Shown here one piece after another: positions 20,905-33,800 of a stretch of DNA of 64,000 nt. The position numbers and the translations under genes are program-made. The first letter of the stretch is position 1. Every line of letters starts with the position of its first letter. The stretch comes from Alitta virens (Eukaryota; Annelida; Polychaeta; Phyllodocida; Nereididae), in the NCBI GenBank assembly GCA_932294295.1, contig OW028577.1, positions 3,866,001 to 3,930,000 on the forward strand. Reading direction: 5' to 3'. Below the pieces are notes generated by a model. That model saw only the letters and a program-made list of their open reading frames with translations, had not been told where the DNA came from and searched no databases.

Positions 20905-22015
20905 AGATAAGATAATATGTAGCTGTCAATGCCAGGAGTGAGCGAAGCTATACAATATTTATATGACCAGAGACCTTCATGACAACTTAAATGAGTCCCT
21001 GTTCTTTCAAGACATTTTTTTTTCCTCTTTACCAACTCAAGACTTATTTATTTGACAAAATGGTCAGGGTAGGCCTACAGGTTGATTTTTGCCAGGCCGT
21101 TAAGTTAGTATATCAGCTATACAGCTTTATACACCGCCTGCCCTATAACTCTAGTTCACATCGTACTCACCATGTAGATTTTTGAATTTTCAAAATTGGA
21201 CAATAAATGATGATTTTAGAGGCAAAATAAGTCAGAGCTGCTCAAGAATGAAAATACGTACCTTCAGTCGCCAGGGGCGCTGCGATCGCTTACACTTGCC
21301 CCCTGGTGTGAAAAAACGTCATCGCCAAACAGTGCCGTGGCTAGCAATTTCTGCCGAAAGATGGCGCTTGTCCGGTGCGCAGCACCGGTTTTTCTGATAA
21401 CTGACGCAAAGCCTCAAGGGATAACGTAAAAAATGGATCGTTGAATAAGCGTCTTAACGCCGTTAAAACGCTTGTTTAGTGCCGTTTATGCCGTTACAAC
21501 GCTTGTTCAGTGCCATTTGCGAAAATAGTACCTTCTGCAGTTGGTGGAATTCCACGGTAAAGTTGTTCAATTTCATGACGTTAGTAGAGTTTAAGTCAAA
21601 AGAAAGCATCTGAACCAGTTTCACAGCGAGTGGCTTCTTGGAAGAAAGAAATAAGGTGTAGTAATAAATAATACTTTGTGTGCAGATGACATGCGGAAGC
21701 ATTTCCCTCCCCGATTCTGGGGGAGCGGCAAATCGGTTATGAGAAAGGCCGGTGCTTTGCACCGGATCGTAGCGCCGCCTTAGAGAAGAAAACGGCGTGG
21801 CTAGCACAAACGTCATCGATTCAAGGTTATTCGTCAAATATTCTTGGCTCCCCATTGACATAGACACCCGTTCTATGTTAACGTTAGAATTGTTACAGTC
21901 AGAAAAACAATTGGGTTTGAAGCTGGGTGTGTATTCGTTAAGAAATTATGGACATCACAACTGTTGAACCGACAACGTTGTTATGACGTGATGTCATATT
22001 CTCCTTCTGGACCAT
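20905..22015 (+). mobile_element. Repeat element H, copy interrupted by element C
   Basis: This is the direct-orientation partner of 14080-14718, with the same block order. It is split by element C at 21347-21795. The sequence on both sides of the insert continues the match to the uninterrupted copy once one flanking 11-mer is removed. Confidence 0.65.
21347..21795 (+). mobile_element. Foldback MITE, copy 2 (element C), about 449 bp
   Basis: It has the same inverted-repeat ends and interior order as 13329-13754. The right arm again has CCGGTGCTTTGCACCGG. It is flanked by direct copies of CGTGGCTAGCA at 21336-21346 and 21796-21806. The two copies have diverged by substitutions and small indels (for example an extra GCCGTTACAACGCTTG-like duplication at 21472-21505). 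Confidence 0.75.
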
Positions 22016-22057
22016 TGATATCTATATATATATTCTGCTAGAAGGCCTTTTAATGTC

Positions 22058-22430
22058 ATGAGCAGCTTTACCCACACCTCTAATCATTCGGCCACAAAGG
22101 ATATCCCTTCTAGCCAAGTGCTAGAAGGTGGGGTCACTGCTGAGGCCCGGGACACTACATCACATCCCCCATACTTTCTTGCGATTTTGACTAACATCAC
22201 AAGTCAAACATCGCAATTCTATTTATATACCCCCTGTGAGCGGGATTCGAACTGCCTACCCTGGCCTTCAACCCCTAATTCATGCTCACAGAGGTGCCCG
22301 GATTGTGTCCACCATGTCATGAGCAGCTTTACCCACACCTCTAACCATTCGGCCACAAAGGATATCCCTTCTAGCCAAGTGGTAGAAGGTGGGGTCACTG
22401 CTGAGGCCCGGGACACTACATCACATTAAG
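22058..22430. repeat. Local duplication around a tRNA-like SINE piece
   Basis: A block of about 115 bp (22058-22172) recurs almost unchanged at 22316-22430. Between them lies GGGATTCGAACTGCC, the complement of a tRNA T-arm/B box, followed by TGCTCACAGAGGTGCCCGG. The unit reads as a minus-strand tRNA-derived SINE that has been duplicated in part. Confidence 0.65.
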
Positions 22431-22710
22431 AGCTTCGGAACACTTAGTGGCGTTAATAAGCGCTCTACGGGCCTTCCCTTCGCCCACACTTCCGCAATGA
22501 CAAAATCTACAATCTGGGCTATTCATACTGTGTTGTCGAATGCTATTCACTGTAATATTCATCTATTTCTGCCACCCGTTCGTCGAGCTCTCCGTAAGAT
22601 CGCCATGTTTACGCTGGGCTTGCACGCATGCGCGGTACCGCGGTGTCTCCAAAACGTCCAAATTCCGAATCGTCCGTAACCAAAGTGTCCACAAAGATAA
22701 CACACGGCCA

Positions 22711-22949
22711 ATGACATGAAAACGAGGCACAAATGAACGTCATTAGCGTCCTCCCTTGGTGATACATTTTATTAAACAGCTCCTTCAATTTTCGTCCGAT
22801 TTTCAAAATTTCAAGTTCCTTCCGTGCAAAAATTTATTTGTAGTTCGCTTATGGTGTGAATTGAATCAACACCGATCTTATTTTGTAAAATGACTCTGAA
22901 GACGCGAATCGGCGAAGCTCTCCATTAAATTTTTGTCCACATCTAATCA
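22711..22949 (+). repeat. Interspersed repeat R2, copy A
   Basis: It matches 26880-27046: AATGACATGAAAACGAGGC, CGTCATTAGCGTCCT, GATACATTTTATTAAACAGC, then GCGAAGCTCTCCATTA. Copy B lacks about 80-90 bases in the middle. Confidence 0.8.
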
Positions 22950-22959
22950 CGGGGTCTGG

Positions 22960-23080
22960 TCAAAATGGCCAAATTCATAACGGCCAATATACCAGGACGG
23001 CCAATCACAAAAACGGTCACCATACGAAGACGGCCAAAGGATAAATCAGCCACGTACCCAAAAGGCCAATTGCACTATTT
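22960..23080 (+). repeat. Cryptic repeat of ACGGCCAA words
   Basis: AATGGCCAAA, AACGGCCAAT, GACGGCCAAT, AACGGTCACC, GACGGCCAAA and AAAGGCCAAT follow each other at irregular 15-25-base spacing. A related CGTCC/GTCCA pattern lies at 22640-22700. The 61-residue frame across it is a product of the repeat. Confidence 0.5.
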
Positions 23081-23199
23081 GCAGCTTTTTTTTGGTAGGA
23101 TATATGCTCTCTCATTTATCTATCTTCTTCTACCTGTACCTATATACTGATATACATCTAGCCTGTACATATTAAATTAAAATATGGTAATGCCATTGT

Positions 23200-23684
23200 G
23201 ATGTGCAAGGATATCTGACCAGCTGGTTAAGTCTAGTTTTGTGTCCTTTGTTAGAGTAACATAGTGAGCAGAGTTCTTGATTCCTTTCGTGCAGTCATGG
23301 AGACGTCTCGCCTCAGGAAATCTTGCCCACAGGGGATGACTGTTGTCGAAAATTGTAATTTGCCAATAAGTGATTTCAAGTCTCTTAATATGAGAAACGT
23401 TTAATTAATGCTATTTGGAGATCCTGGTGATATTGTCTAAGCTTAGTTGGTGGTAGTCAAGCCTGCATGGCCAGAGTGTCAAGTTCAACGCCTGAAAAGG
23501 TAATTGTAGTGGATGGGCCTTCTGTTTTATGTGGTACTATTGGTACATTAAGGTAATGGCACAATGACTGAAAGGTATTTTGTTTGGAGAATCCATTGAA
23601 GGGCTGAGGAGAAAGCCTCAAATATGTGGCATGATGGTGCAGCCCCCATACTAAGCATTTTTTCATAATAATACATTCCATCAA
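23200..23684 (-). pseudogene. DIRS-like RT C-terminal/RNase H fragment
   Basis: It contains HYLNVPIVPHKTEGPSTTITF and SGVELDTLAMQA, the post-catalytic RT segment. After stops it continues as LKSLIGKLQFSTTVIPCGQDF, typical of the downstream RT/RNase H border. The RT catalytic core between this and 23832 is missing. Confidence 0.65.
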
Positions 23685-23831
23685 ATTGGAACCCGAGTAA
23701 GTGGTAATGTGATTGGCTGACAGGTATTATCCTGAATGTGTCAGCTATGTCCCTTTTGGCTAGACAGGCATTGGGAGAGTGATGGTGAATATAAGTTGTA
23801 TAGCATCATGGAGTGATTGTATATGAGCGGT

Positions 23832-24353
23832 CTATGTTATAGTGGAATGAATTAATAACGTACGGGTAGGAGAGATTATGAAGTGATACTTTCTAGGAGT
23901 AGACTTTTCACGGAGGGCAAGCGGTGAACATTTAAAGTTGGGGAAGGGCGGAGTTGTGAATGGGCCAGCTATGCGGCCAAGAGCAAGTTCATGTTGAATC
24001 TTTTGTTTGACTATGTTGGGCAAGTCGAGCACTGTTTGGGAATTCTTAGATTGGAGTGGGGTATCTGGCCCATCAAAATTTCGGGAAAAACCTTGGACAA
24101 AGCCATTCACTATGTAGTCATGGTGTGGGTAACCCTGCAAGAGGTTACTTAGTCTCCTTGCGTTTACCGGAGTTGGAAGGGTGGTGTCGGCTGTGGGAGT
24201 CGGTGGAGTGGTCCTGGCAATATCGGCGTCTGTTGGTGTAGCAGGGCTGGAACATTGGGTGATTACGGCCACAGTTGGCACAAGTGTGGCGGTGTGTGCA
24301 TTGCTGGTTTTCGCACCTTGTTCCTTTCTGGTGGTATAAGAAACAGTACCCAA
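23832..24353 (-). pseudogene. DIRS-like pol, N-terminal reverse-transcriptase part
   Basis: The frame overlaps the gag end. It carries VNARRLSNLLQGYP, then VLDLPNIVKQKIQHE and LALGRIAGPFTTPPFPNFK, the segment preceding RT motif 1 in DIRS elements. The frame degenerates where a conserved HNLS-like motif is expected (reads FIISPTRT). Confidence 0.7.
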
Positions 24354-25112
24354 ATGGCACTCGAAATGACTGTTGGCGAAAGGGCTGCTGGGAGGCTGAT
24401 GTGGCGGTGGCCGGTTTCTTGGTGCCGGTTTGATGGAAGGCTTTCAGGAGTGCCTTAGTATCCAGGTCTGCCCAGAAAGTAAGCCAATAGCACTTAGTAT
24501 GCTCCCGGTCAACCCTGAACTGCATGTCATAAAATTGCCAGTTGGCACCCAAACTCATGGGTTCCTTGATCTGCTGGCAGTAGGTGAGCATAGGGGCAAT
24601 TTGATCCGAGAACTTTTCGGTGTACACAGCCATGTAGATGTCAATGGCTCTGCTCCATTCCTCTTCTGTGTGCTCCTTCTTGCGTTTGGGATGAGGTTGA
24701 AGGCCGCATGATTAGCATCCATGGATGGGTTTGGCAAGGAAATCTGAAATGATTGGGCCTACAGCAAGTCAGCCAGATCGATGAACTCGTCGGCCCAGAC
24801 ACGTTCCTTGATTTTCTTGGGAACATTCATTCTAATCGGTGTGCCAGCAAGTTGTACTGGGCGTTGGGTGAGAAGAGTGGAGAGGGACAACGGTAACACA
24901 TTTAACTCACCTGGAGGGATGAAATTTTGTAGATTGCTTGGTAACACTGGTGTAGTTGGTTGTGTGAGGGTCTGGTTGGTGTTGTTAGGAATAAGCGAAG
25001 GTACCTGGTTGCTGCGGTGAGGAAGAGGAGGATGAAAGTTTGTTGCTAACCTACTTAGAGTGGACTGCATTGATAAGAATGCAACCTGTTGTTGCTTCAG
25101 CAATTCTGCCAT
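24145..25112 (-). pseudogene. DIRS-like gag ORF fragments with zinc knuckle
   Basis: The piece 24759-25112 (MAELLKQQQVAFLSMQ...) is followed after a frame change by 24145-24633. The latter contains YTEKFSDQIAPMLTYCQQIKE, GANWQFYDMQFRVDREH and a Cys/His cluster (GYCFLYHQKGTRC....CTHRHTCANCGRNH) near its C terminus. An earlier start, MPKVKAKRASATARQ, lies at about 25354 in another frame. Several frame changes make it a pseudogene. Confidence 0.65.
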
Positions 25113-25559
25113 TGTGCCCAGAGTGTTGTAATGGAGATACTGTTGTTGGCATTGTTGTTCGCCAGCTGTTGTGCATCACATCTACTATTTGTCTGCTGAA
25201 GGGTCTAAATTATGGGGGGTGGCGAAACGTTTTCCTCATCTTCGGAGCTGCTTCCAAGTGGTGGTGGGGACTGCTGGAAGCGTACTGGTTGTTGTCGTCA
25301 TCGGGATGGTGTCTGTCTGGCGGTTGCCGAGGCTCGCTTGGCCTTCACCTTCGGCATGTTACCTGCAACAGAAGTGGAGAAGCAGCAGTACCCATAATAT
25401 AGTGGAAAGGCAATTTGATTAAGTTGTAGCAGTGAAATGTTGGCACCACAATTGAGTGGAGACAAATAATTATAAGGAAGAGAGAAGGCGTGGTAGAGCT
25501 TGTACGTGTCAGCTAAACGGCAGAGTGGAGACACGCAGGAATAAAGCGACATGTCGGTA

Positions 25560-26875
25560 CCTCAAGTAAGTTGCGAGAATAAAATTCAGATGGAAGTGTT
25601 AAAGTGCCGGAGTGGAGACACTAGGCAGAATATGGTGGGTTAGTCAGTCAAGTGGTACCAATACTTCCTCTGGCACCAGGACTCACTGAGTATGTTTTCA
25701 TCTGCGTAGTTTTATTTCTTAGCATTTTAATTTTGCTGCACTGGTACGTATATTTATTATTTTGGGAAGGCTTATTATAAATGAAACTGACAGGCTTCAA
25801 GCCGAAGCAGATTAAAGTAGATATCAAAGTACCATTCACACATGAACCAGATGCGAAGTATCTCTAATGTAGTCTTGTCAGGAGCTCCGGTGACAGAGGC
25901 TAACGGTTGCGTTCTGAACTACGGAAGTCGTAGGGAGGATCGCAGGGCATCCAGAACTTTTGAATAGTGAGACCTCTTATGTAGACCAAGGACTGATTTT
26001 CTAATGTTCATTGCTGTAATAGATTTGGCAGATAGGCCTTAACTTTCCATTCAATATGTAACAGTCAGGGCTCCTAATTAGTATCTTCAAGATATATGCC
26101 TTCACATCAGAACTGAGGCCTGGATACGACATGTCCACTGATGACAATCCAAATATGGCTTTGCAACAGGCTGACATCCCTTTCAACACAAATATTGTCA
26201 TGTCCAGGGCCAACACCACGTTTCGTTGATGTAATTTATACCTAATGTACTTCCAAGTCATTAGGTTGTAAAGCTGAGTGGACCATATGTTTTCAGTGTC
26301 TTTTCAGAAGATTCCACAATTCATATTCTCCCGATTAAACCGATGGTGGATATCCGACACCTGCTTTAAGAGGATATTGTTCAAGAAATGTCTGAAATTT
26401 TAAACACAAATCCATCCCTTGGTTGCCCAAATAAACTCCACAGGTTTCACCAAAAACGTTTCTAAGACTTGTCACGTAAAACTACCAGCTCAGGACACCA
26501 GTTAAGAAAGTAGGAGATCTTGGATTCTTTGGCGTACAGCCACTTAAGCTTCATGGATGGCCACACTAATACATATCTCCAAAGTGACCCTCATTTGGCA
26601 GGTCTTACCAGCATTTCATGTCAAAACCCTCTGACCAGCACACATTAACCAAAAACCCTCATCTGGCACCATGCCCAGTTTTACAAGATTATGATTAATT
26701 GGTGGTTAAATGGAGTAAATTCCTTTATTGTGCATGCAATTGTGGATATAAAATGTAGCACATTAAGGTAAAACAATGTACGTTTTAGGTTCAATTGCTA
26801 TTAATAGCTCTAAAATGCTCAGAATGCACGGTCTCACTCATGCAGATGACCAGCACAAGACTCAATCGTCTGTTA
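25560..26875. other. Intergenic DNA with an unassigned 86-residue frame
   Basis: A minus-strand frame at 26001-26261 (MTWKYIRYKLHQRNVV...) is intact but has no motif that I recognise and no visible splice partners. The rest shows no repeat or gene. Confidence 0.3.
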
Positions 26876-26879
26876 TGGC

Positions 26880-27046
26880 AAATGACATGAAAACGAGGCT
26901 CAAATGTACGTCATTAGCGTCCTGGCTTCATGATACATTTTATTAAACAGCTCCTTCAATTTTCGTCCGATTTTCAAAATTCACACCTCTGATCTGCGAA
27001 TTGGCGACGCTCTCCATTACAGTTTTGCCCACAAATGATCACGTGA
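26880..27046 (+). repeat. Interspersed repeat R2, copy B (internally deleted)
   Basis: It is the shorter partner of 22711-22949, in direct orientation. The left 100 bases and the right GCGACGCTCTCCATTA end match; the middle of copy A is absent. Confidence 0.8.
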
Positions 27047-27870
27047 CTCAGTTTTTACAGACGTTTTCGTACTTTTTTCTTCGTGAACATTTGTGCTTTA
27101 CAAAGCGAGAATTTATAGTTACTTAATATGTCATTATTAAATTTCCAATTTATAGATAATGTTAACTTAAATCCACCTACAGTAGGGCCTATATGTGCAT
27201 GAATAAAGATATATGTATATAGTGATATGGAAGGGATCTTTTCATCTTTGCCACATCAATCAATGCAGAGTTTGTTAATATGAATGATCCAGAAAGTAAT
27301 TTTTTGTGTAAAGCAATGAGAAAATGTCATTTCTAAGTGCCAAAACCTGCCATTCATTTCGTCATTTTAGTTTATATGGTTTCTAATGTTCCTATACTGT
27401 TTTTATATGTTTTTTTTTTTAATTATTTTATATGTATTTGTTATTCTAGTCTCCCATATCTCTTTTAGAGAGGCCTGTTTTTACTAACCAATTTATAAAT
27501 GTTATCTTAAAAGCATATCTATCTCTATGTGAATAAGACACCATATACTGAGACATGTTGGTTCATTCGTGAATAAGCTTGAAAAATAATTATACTCAAC
27601 AAACACAAACACGTTTTATTAACGCTTTTTAAACATATATTAAATTTCGTTTTATGAACATTTATTTTGACATTTTTTGATGGCATATGTGAGGGCCAAA
27701 AATCGTTTCAAAAACATTCAAACAAAACGTTTTTAGACTGGTTTTAGACGTCCACATAGTGTTTGATCAAAATGTTTTTAAAGGTGTTTCAACATCATCA
27801 AATCTTATATTGAGTGAACAATGAACGGTTAGAACTCAATATTATTCATTTGTTACCATTGTTCCAAGCT

Positions 27871-27881
27871 GGGTTTGAACC
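27871..27881 (-). other. B-box-like motif at the left edge of the array
   Basis: The minus strand reads GGTTCAAACCC, a tRNA T-arm/RNA polymerase III B box, preceded by AGGTTGTA as in many tRNA-derived SINE heads. The array begins directly next to it. Confidence 0.55.
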
Positions 27882-30800
27882 TACAACCTAGCAACCTAGC
27901 TACCTACCTAGCTACCAACCAACCTAGCTACCTACCTAGCTACCTACCTAGCTACCAACCAACCTAGCTACCAACCTAGCTACCTGCCTAGATACCAACC
28001 TAGCTACCTACCTAGCTACCAACCTAGCTACCTACCTAGCTACCTACCTAGCTACCTACCTAGCTACCAACCTAGCTACCAACCAACCTATAGCTACCAA
28101 CCTAGCTACCAACCAACCTAGCCACCTACCTACCTAGCTACCAACCTACCTACCAACAAACCTACCTACCTACCTAGCTACCAACCTACCTACCTACCTA
28201 GCTACCAACCAACCTAGCTACCAACCAACTTAGCTACCTACCTAGCTACCAACCTAGACCGCTCCATCAGTCCCTACATGTAGATGTAGTACTACCAACC
28301 TACCTACCTACCTACCTAGCTACCTGCATAGATACCAACCTAGCCACCAACCTAGCTACTAACCAACCTATAGCTACCAACCTAGCTACCAACCAACCTA
28401 GCCACCTACCTACCTAGCTACCAACCAACCTAGCTACCAACCTACCTACCAACCTACCTACCAACCAACCTACCTAGCTACCAACCTACCTACCAACCAA
28501 CCTAGCTGCCTACCTAGCTACCTGCCTAGATACCAACCTAGCTACCTACCTAGCTACCAACCTAACTACCTACCTAGCTACCTACCTAGCTACCAACCTA
28601 TAGCTACCAACCTAGCTACCAACCAACCTAGCCACCTACCTACCTAGCTACCAACTTACCTACCAACCAACCTACCTACCTACCTAGCTACCAACCTACC
28701 TACCAACCAACCTAGCTGCCTACATAGCTACCTGCCTAGATACCAACCTAGCTACCTACCTAGCTACCAACCTAACTACCTACCTAGCTACCTACCTAAC
28801 TACCTACCTAGCTACCAACCAACCTATAGCTACCAACCTAGCTACCAACCAACCTAGCCACCTACCTACCTAGCTACCAACCTACCTACCAACCAACCTA
28901 CCTACCTACCTAGCTACCAACCTACCTACCAACCTAGCTACCTACCTAGCTACCAACCAACCTAGCTACCAACCAACCTAGCTACCAACCTAGACCGCTC
29001 CATCAGTCCCTACATGTAGATGTAGTACTACCAACCTACCTACCTACCTACCTAGCTACCTGCCTAGATACCAACCTAGCTACCAACCTAGCTACCTACC
29101 TAGCTACCAACCTAGCTACCAACCAACCTATAGCTACCAACCTAGCTACTAACCAACCTAGCCACCTACCTACCTAGCTACCAACCTACCTACCAACCTA
29201 GCTACCAACCAACCTAGCTACCAACCTAGACCACTCCATCAGTCCCTACATGTAGATGTAGTACTACCAACCTACCTACCTACCTACCTAGCTACCTGCC
29301 TAGATACCAACCTAGCTACCAACCTAGCTACCTACCTAGCTACCAACCTAGCTACCAACCAACCTATAGCTACCAACCTAGCTACTAACCAACCTAGCCA
29401 CCTACCTACCTAGCTACCAACCTACCTACCAACCAACCTACCTACCTACCTAGCTACCAACCTACCTACCAACCAACCTAGCTACCTACCTAGCTACCAA
29501 CCAACCTAGCTACCTACCTAGCTACCAACCTAGACCGCTCCATCAGCCCCTACATTCAGATGTAGTACTACCAACCTAGCTACCAACCTAGCTACCTACC
29601 TAGCTACCAACCCACCTACCAACCTACCTCCCTTCCTACCTAGCTACCTACCTAGCTACCAACCAACCTACCTACCTACCTAGTGACTAACCAACCTACC
29701 TACCTCCCTAGCTACCAACCAACCTAGCCAAATACCTACTAACCAACCTAGCTACCTACTTAGCTACCAACCTAGCTACCTACCTAGCTACCAACCGACC
29801 TAGCTACCTACCTACCAACAAACCTAGCTACCTACCTAACTACCTACCTACCTAGCTACCAACCTAGCTACCTACCTAGCTACCAACCAACCAACCTACC
29901 TACCTACCTAGTGACTAACCAACCTACCTACCTCCCTAACTACCAACCAACCTAGCTAAATACCTACCAACCAACCTAGCTACCTACTTAGCTACCAACC
30001 TAGCTACCACACAACCTAGCTACCTACCTAGCTACCAACTGACCTAGCTACCTACCTACCAACCAACCTAGCTACCTACCTAACTACCAACCTACCTACC
30101 TACCTAGCTACCAACCTAGCTACCTACCTAGCTACCAACCTAGTTACCTAACTAGCTACCTACCTAGCTACCAACCTACCTACCAACCAACCTAGCTACT
30201 TGCCTAGCAACCAACCTACCTAGCTACCAACCTAGTTACCTAACTAGCTACCTACCTAGCTACCAACCTACCTACCAACCAACCTAGCTACCTGCCTAGC
30301 AACCAACCTATGTACCAACCTACCTACCAACCAACCTAGCTACCTACCCAGCTACCTACCAACCTAGCTACCTACCTACCAACCAACCAAGTCACCAACC
30401 TAGCTACCTACCTAGCTACCAACCTACCAACCAGCCTAGCTACCTACCTATCTACCAACCAACCTAGATACCAACCTTTAATGTAGATGTAGTACTACCA
30501 ACCTACCAACCTACCTGGCTACCTACCTAGCTACCAACCTACCTACCAACCTAGCTTCCCACCTAGCTACCAACCTACCTACCAACCAACCTAGCTACCA
30601 ACCTAACTACCTACCTAGCTACCAACCTACCTACCTACCTAGCTACCAACCTACCTACCAACCAACCTAGCTACCAACCTAACTACCTACCTACCAACCA
30701 TCCTAGCTACCAACCTAACTACCAACCTAGCTACCACCCAACCTAGCTACGTACCTAGCTACCTACCTAGCTACCAACCTACCTACCTACCTAGCTACCA

Positions 30801-33800
30801 ACCTACCTACCAACTAACCTAGCTACATACCTACCTACCAACCAACCTAGCTACCTACCTAGCTACAAACCTACCTACCAACCAACCTAGTTACCTACCT
30901 ATCTACCAACTAACCTAGCTACCTACCTAGCTACCTACCTAGCTACCAACCTAGCTACCAACCTAACTACCTACCTAGCTACCACCCAAACTAGCTACAT
31001 ACCTAGCTACCTACCTAGCTACCAACCTACCTACCTACCTAGCTACCAACCTACCTACCAACCAACCTAGCTACCTACCTACCTACCAACTAACCTAGTT
31101 ACCTACCTATCTACCAACCAACCTAGCTACCAACCTTGCTACCAACCAACCTAGCTACCTACCTAGCTACCAACCTACCAACCCACCTAGCTACCTACCT
31201 AGCTACCTACCTAGTTACCAACCTAATTACCTAACTAGCTACCTACTTAGCTACCATCCTACCTACCAACCAACCTAGCTACCTGCCTAGCAACCAACCT
31301 ACCTACCAACCTACCTACCAACCAACCTAGCTACCTACCCAGCTACCTACCAACCTAACTACCTACCTACCAACCAACCAAGTCACCAACCTAGCTACCA
31401 ACCTACCAACCAACCTAGCTACCTACCTATCTACCAACCAACCTAGCAACCAACCCTTAATGTAGATGTAGTACTACCAACCTACCAACCTACCTGGCTA
31501 CCTACCTAGCTACCAACCTACCTACCTACCTAGCTTCCCACCTAGCTACCAACCTACCTACCAACCAACCTAGGTACCAACCTAGCTACCTACCTAGCTA
31601 CCAACCTAACTACCTACCTAGCTACCAACCTACCTAGCTACCAACCTAACTACCTACCTACCAACCATCCTAGCTACCAACCTAGCTACTTACCTAGCTA
31701 CCAACCTAACTACCAACCTAGCTACCACCCAACATAGCTCCCAACCTAGCTACGTACCTGGGTACCTGCCTAGCTACCAACCTACCTACCTACCTAGCTA
31801 CCAACCTACCTACCAACCAACCTAGCTACCTACCTACCTACCAACCAACCTAGCTACCAACCTAGCTACCAACCAACCTAGTTACCTACCTATCTACCAA
31901 CCAACCTAGCTACCTACCTAGCTACCAACCTTGCTACCAACCAACCTAGCTACCACCCTAGCTACCAACCTAGACCGATCCATCAGTCGCTACATGTAGA
32001 TGTAGTACTACCAACCTAGCTACCTACCTAGCTACCAAACTACCTACCAACCTACCTACCTACATAGCTACCTACCTAGCTACCAACCTATCTACCAACC
32101 AACCTAGCTACCACCCTAGCTACCACCCTAGCTACCAACCAACCTAGCCACCTACCTACCTAGCTACCAACCAACCTAGCTACCAACCTACATACCAACC
32201 TACCTACCAACCAACCTACCTAGCTACCAACCTACCTACCAACCAACCTAGCTGCCTACCTAGCTACCTGCCTAGATACCAACCTAGCTACCTACCTAGC
32301 TACCAACCTAACTACCTACCTAGCTACCTACCTAGCTACCAACCTATAGCTACCAACCTAGCTACCAACCAACCTAGCCACCTACCTACCTAGCTACCAA
32401 CCTACCTACCAACCAACCTACCTACCTACCTAGCTACCAACCTACCTACCAACCTAGCTACCTACCTAGCTACCAACCAACCTAGCTACCAACCAACCTA
32501 GCTACCAACCTAGACCGCTCCATCAGTCCCTACATGTAGATGTAGTACTACCAACCTACCTACCTACCTAGCTACCAACCTACCTACCAACCAACCTAGC
32601 TGCCTACATAGCTACCTGCCTAGATACCAACCTAGCTACCTACCTAGCTACCAACCTAACTACCTACCTAGCTACCTACATAACTACCTACCTAGCTACC
32701 AACCAACCTATAGCTACCAACCTAGCTACCAAACAACCTAGCCACCTACCTACCTAGCTACCAACCTACCTACCAACCTAGCTACCTACCTAGCTACCAA
32801 CCAACCTAGCTACCAACCAACCTAGCTACCAACCTAGACCGCTCCATCAGTCCCTACATGTAGATGTAGTACTAACAACCTACCTACCTACCTAGCTACC
32901 AACCTACCTACCAACCAACCTAGCTGCCTACATAGCTACCTGCCTAGATACCAACCTAGCTACCTACCTAGCTACCAACCTAACTACCTACCTAGCTACC
33001 TACCTAACTACCTACCTAGCTACCAACCAACCTATAGCTACCAACCTAGCTACCAACCAACCTAGCCACCTACCTACCTAGCTACCAACCTACCTACCAA
33101 CCTAGCTACCTACCTAGCTACCAACCAACCTAGCTACCAACCAACCTAGCTACCAACCTAGACCGCTCCATCAGTCCCTACATGTAGATGTAGTACTACC
33201 AACCTACCTACCTACCTACCTAGCTACCTGCCTAGATACCAACCTAGCTACCAACCTAGCTACCTACCTAGCTACCAACCTAGCTACCAACCAACCTATA
33301 GCTACCAACCTAGCTACTAACCAACCTAGCCACCTACCTACCTAGCTACCAACCTACCTACCAACCTAGCTACCAACCAACCTAGCTACCAACCTAGACC
33401 GCTCCATCAGTCCCTACATGTAGATGTAGTACTACCAACCTACCTACCTACCTACCTAGCTACCTGCATAGATACCTACCTACCTACCAACCAACCTAGC
33501 TACCTACCTACCTACCTACCTACCTACCTGCCTAGATACCAACCTAGCTACCAACCTAGCTACCTACCTAGCTACCAACCTAGCTACCAACCAACCTATA
33601 GCTACCAACCTAGCTACTAACCAACCTAGCCACCTACCTACCTAGCTACCAACCTACCTACCAACCAACCAACCTACCTACCTACCTAGCTACCAACCTA
33701 CCTACCAACCAACCTAGCTACCTACCTAGCTACCAACCAACCTAGCTACCTACCTAGCTACCAACCTAACTACCTACCTACCAACCATCCTAGCTACCAA

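Larger units (their letters stand above)
23200..25400 (-). mobile_element. Broken DIRS-like (tyrosine-recombinase type) retrotransposon
   Basis: Read on the minus strand, a gag-like part comes first, then the N-terminal reverse-transcriptase region, then an RT/RNase H fragment. Frameshifts, stops and at least one deletion (about 23690-23830) interrupt it, and no recombinase or terminal repeats were found. The VNARRLSNLLQGYP, IVNGFVQGF and ELALGRIAGPFTTPPFPNF motifs are typical of DIRS-group pol. It is an inactive relic. Confidence 0.75.
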
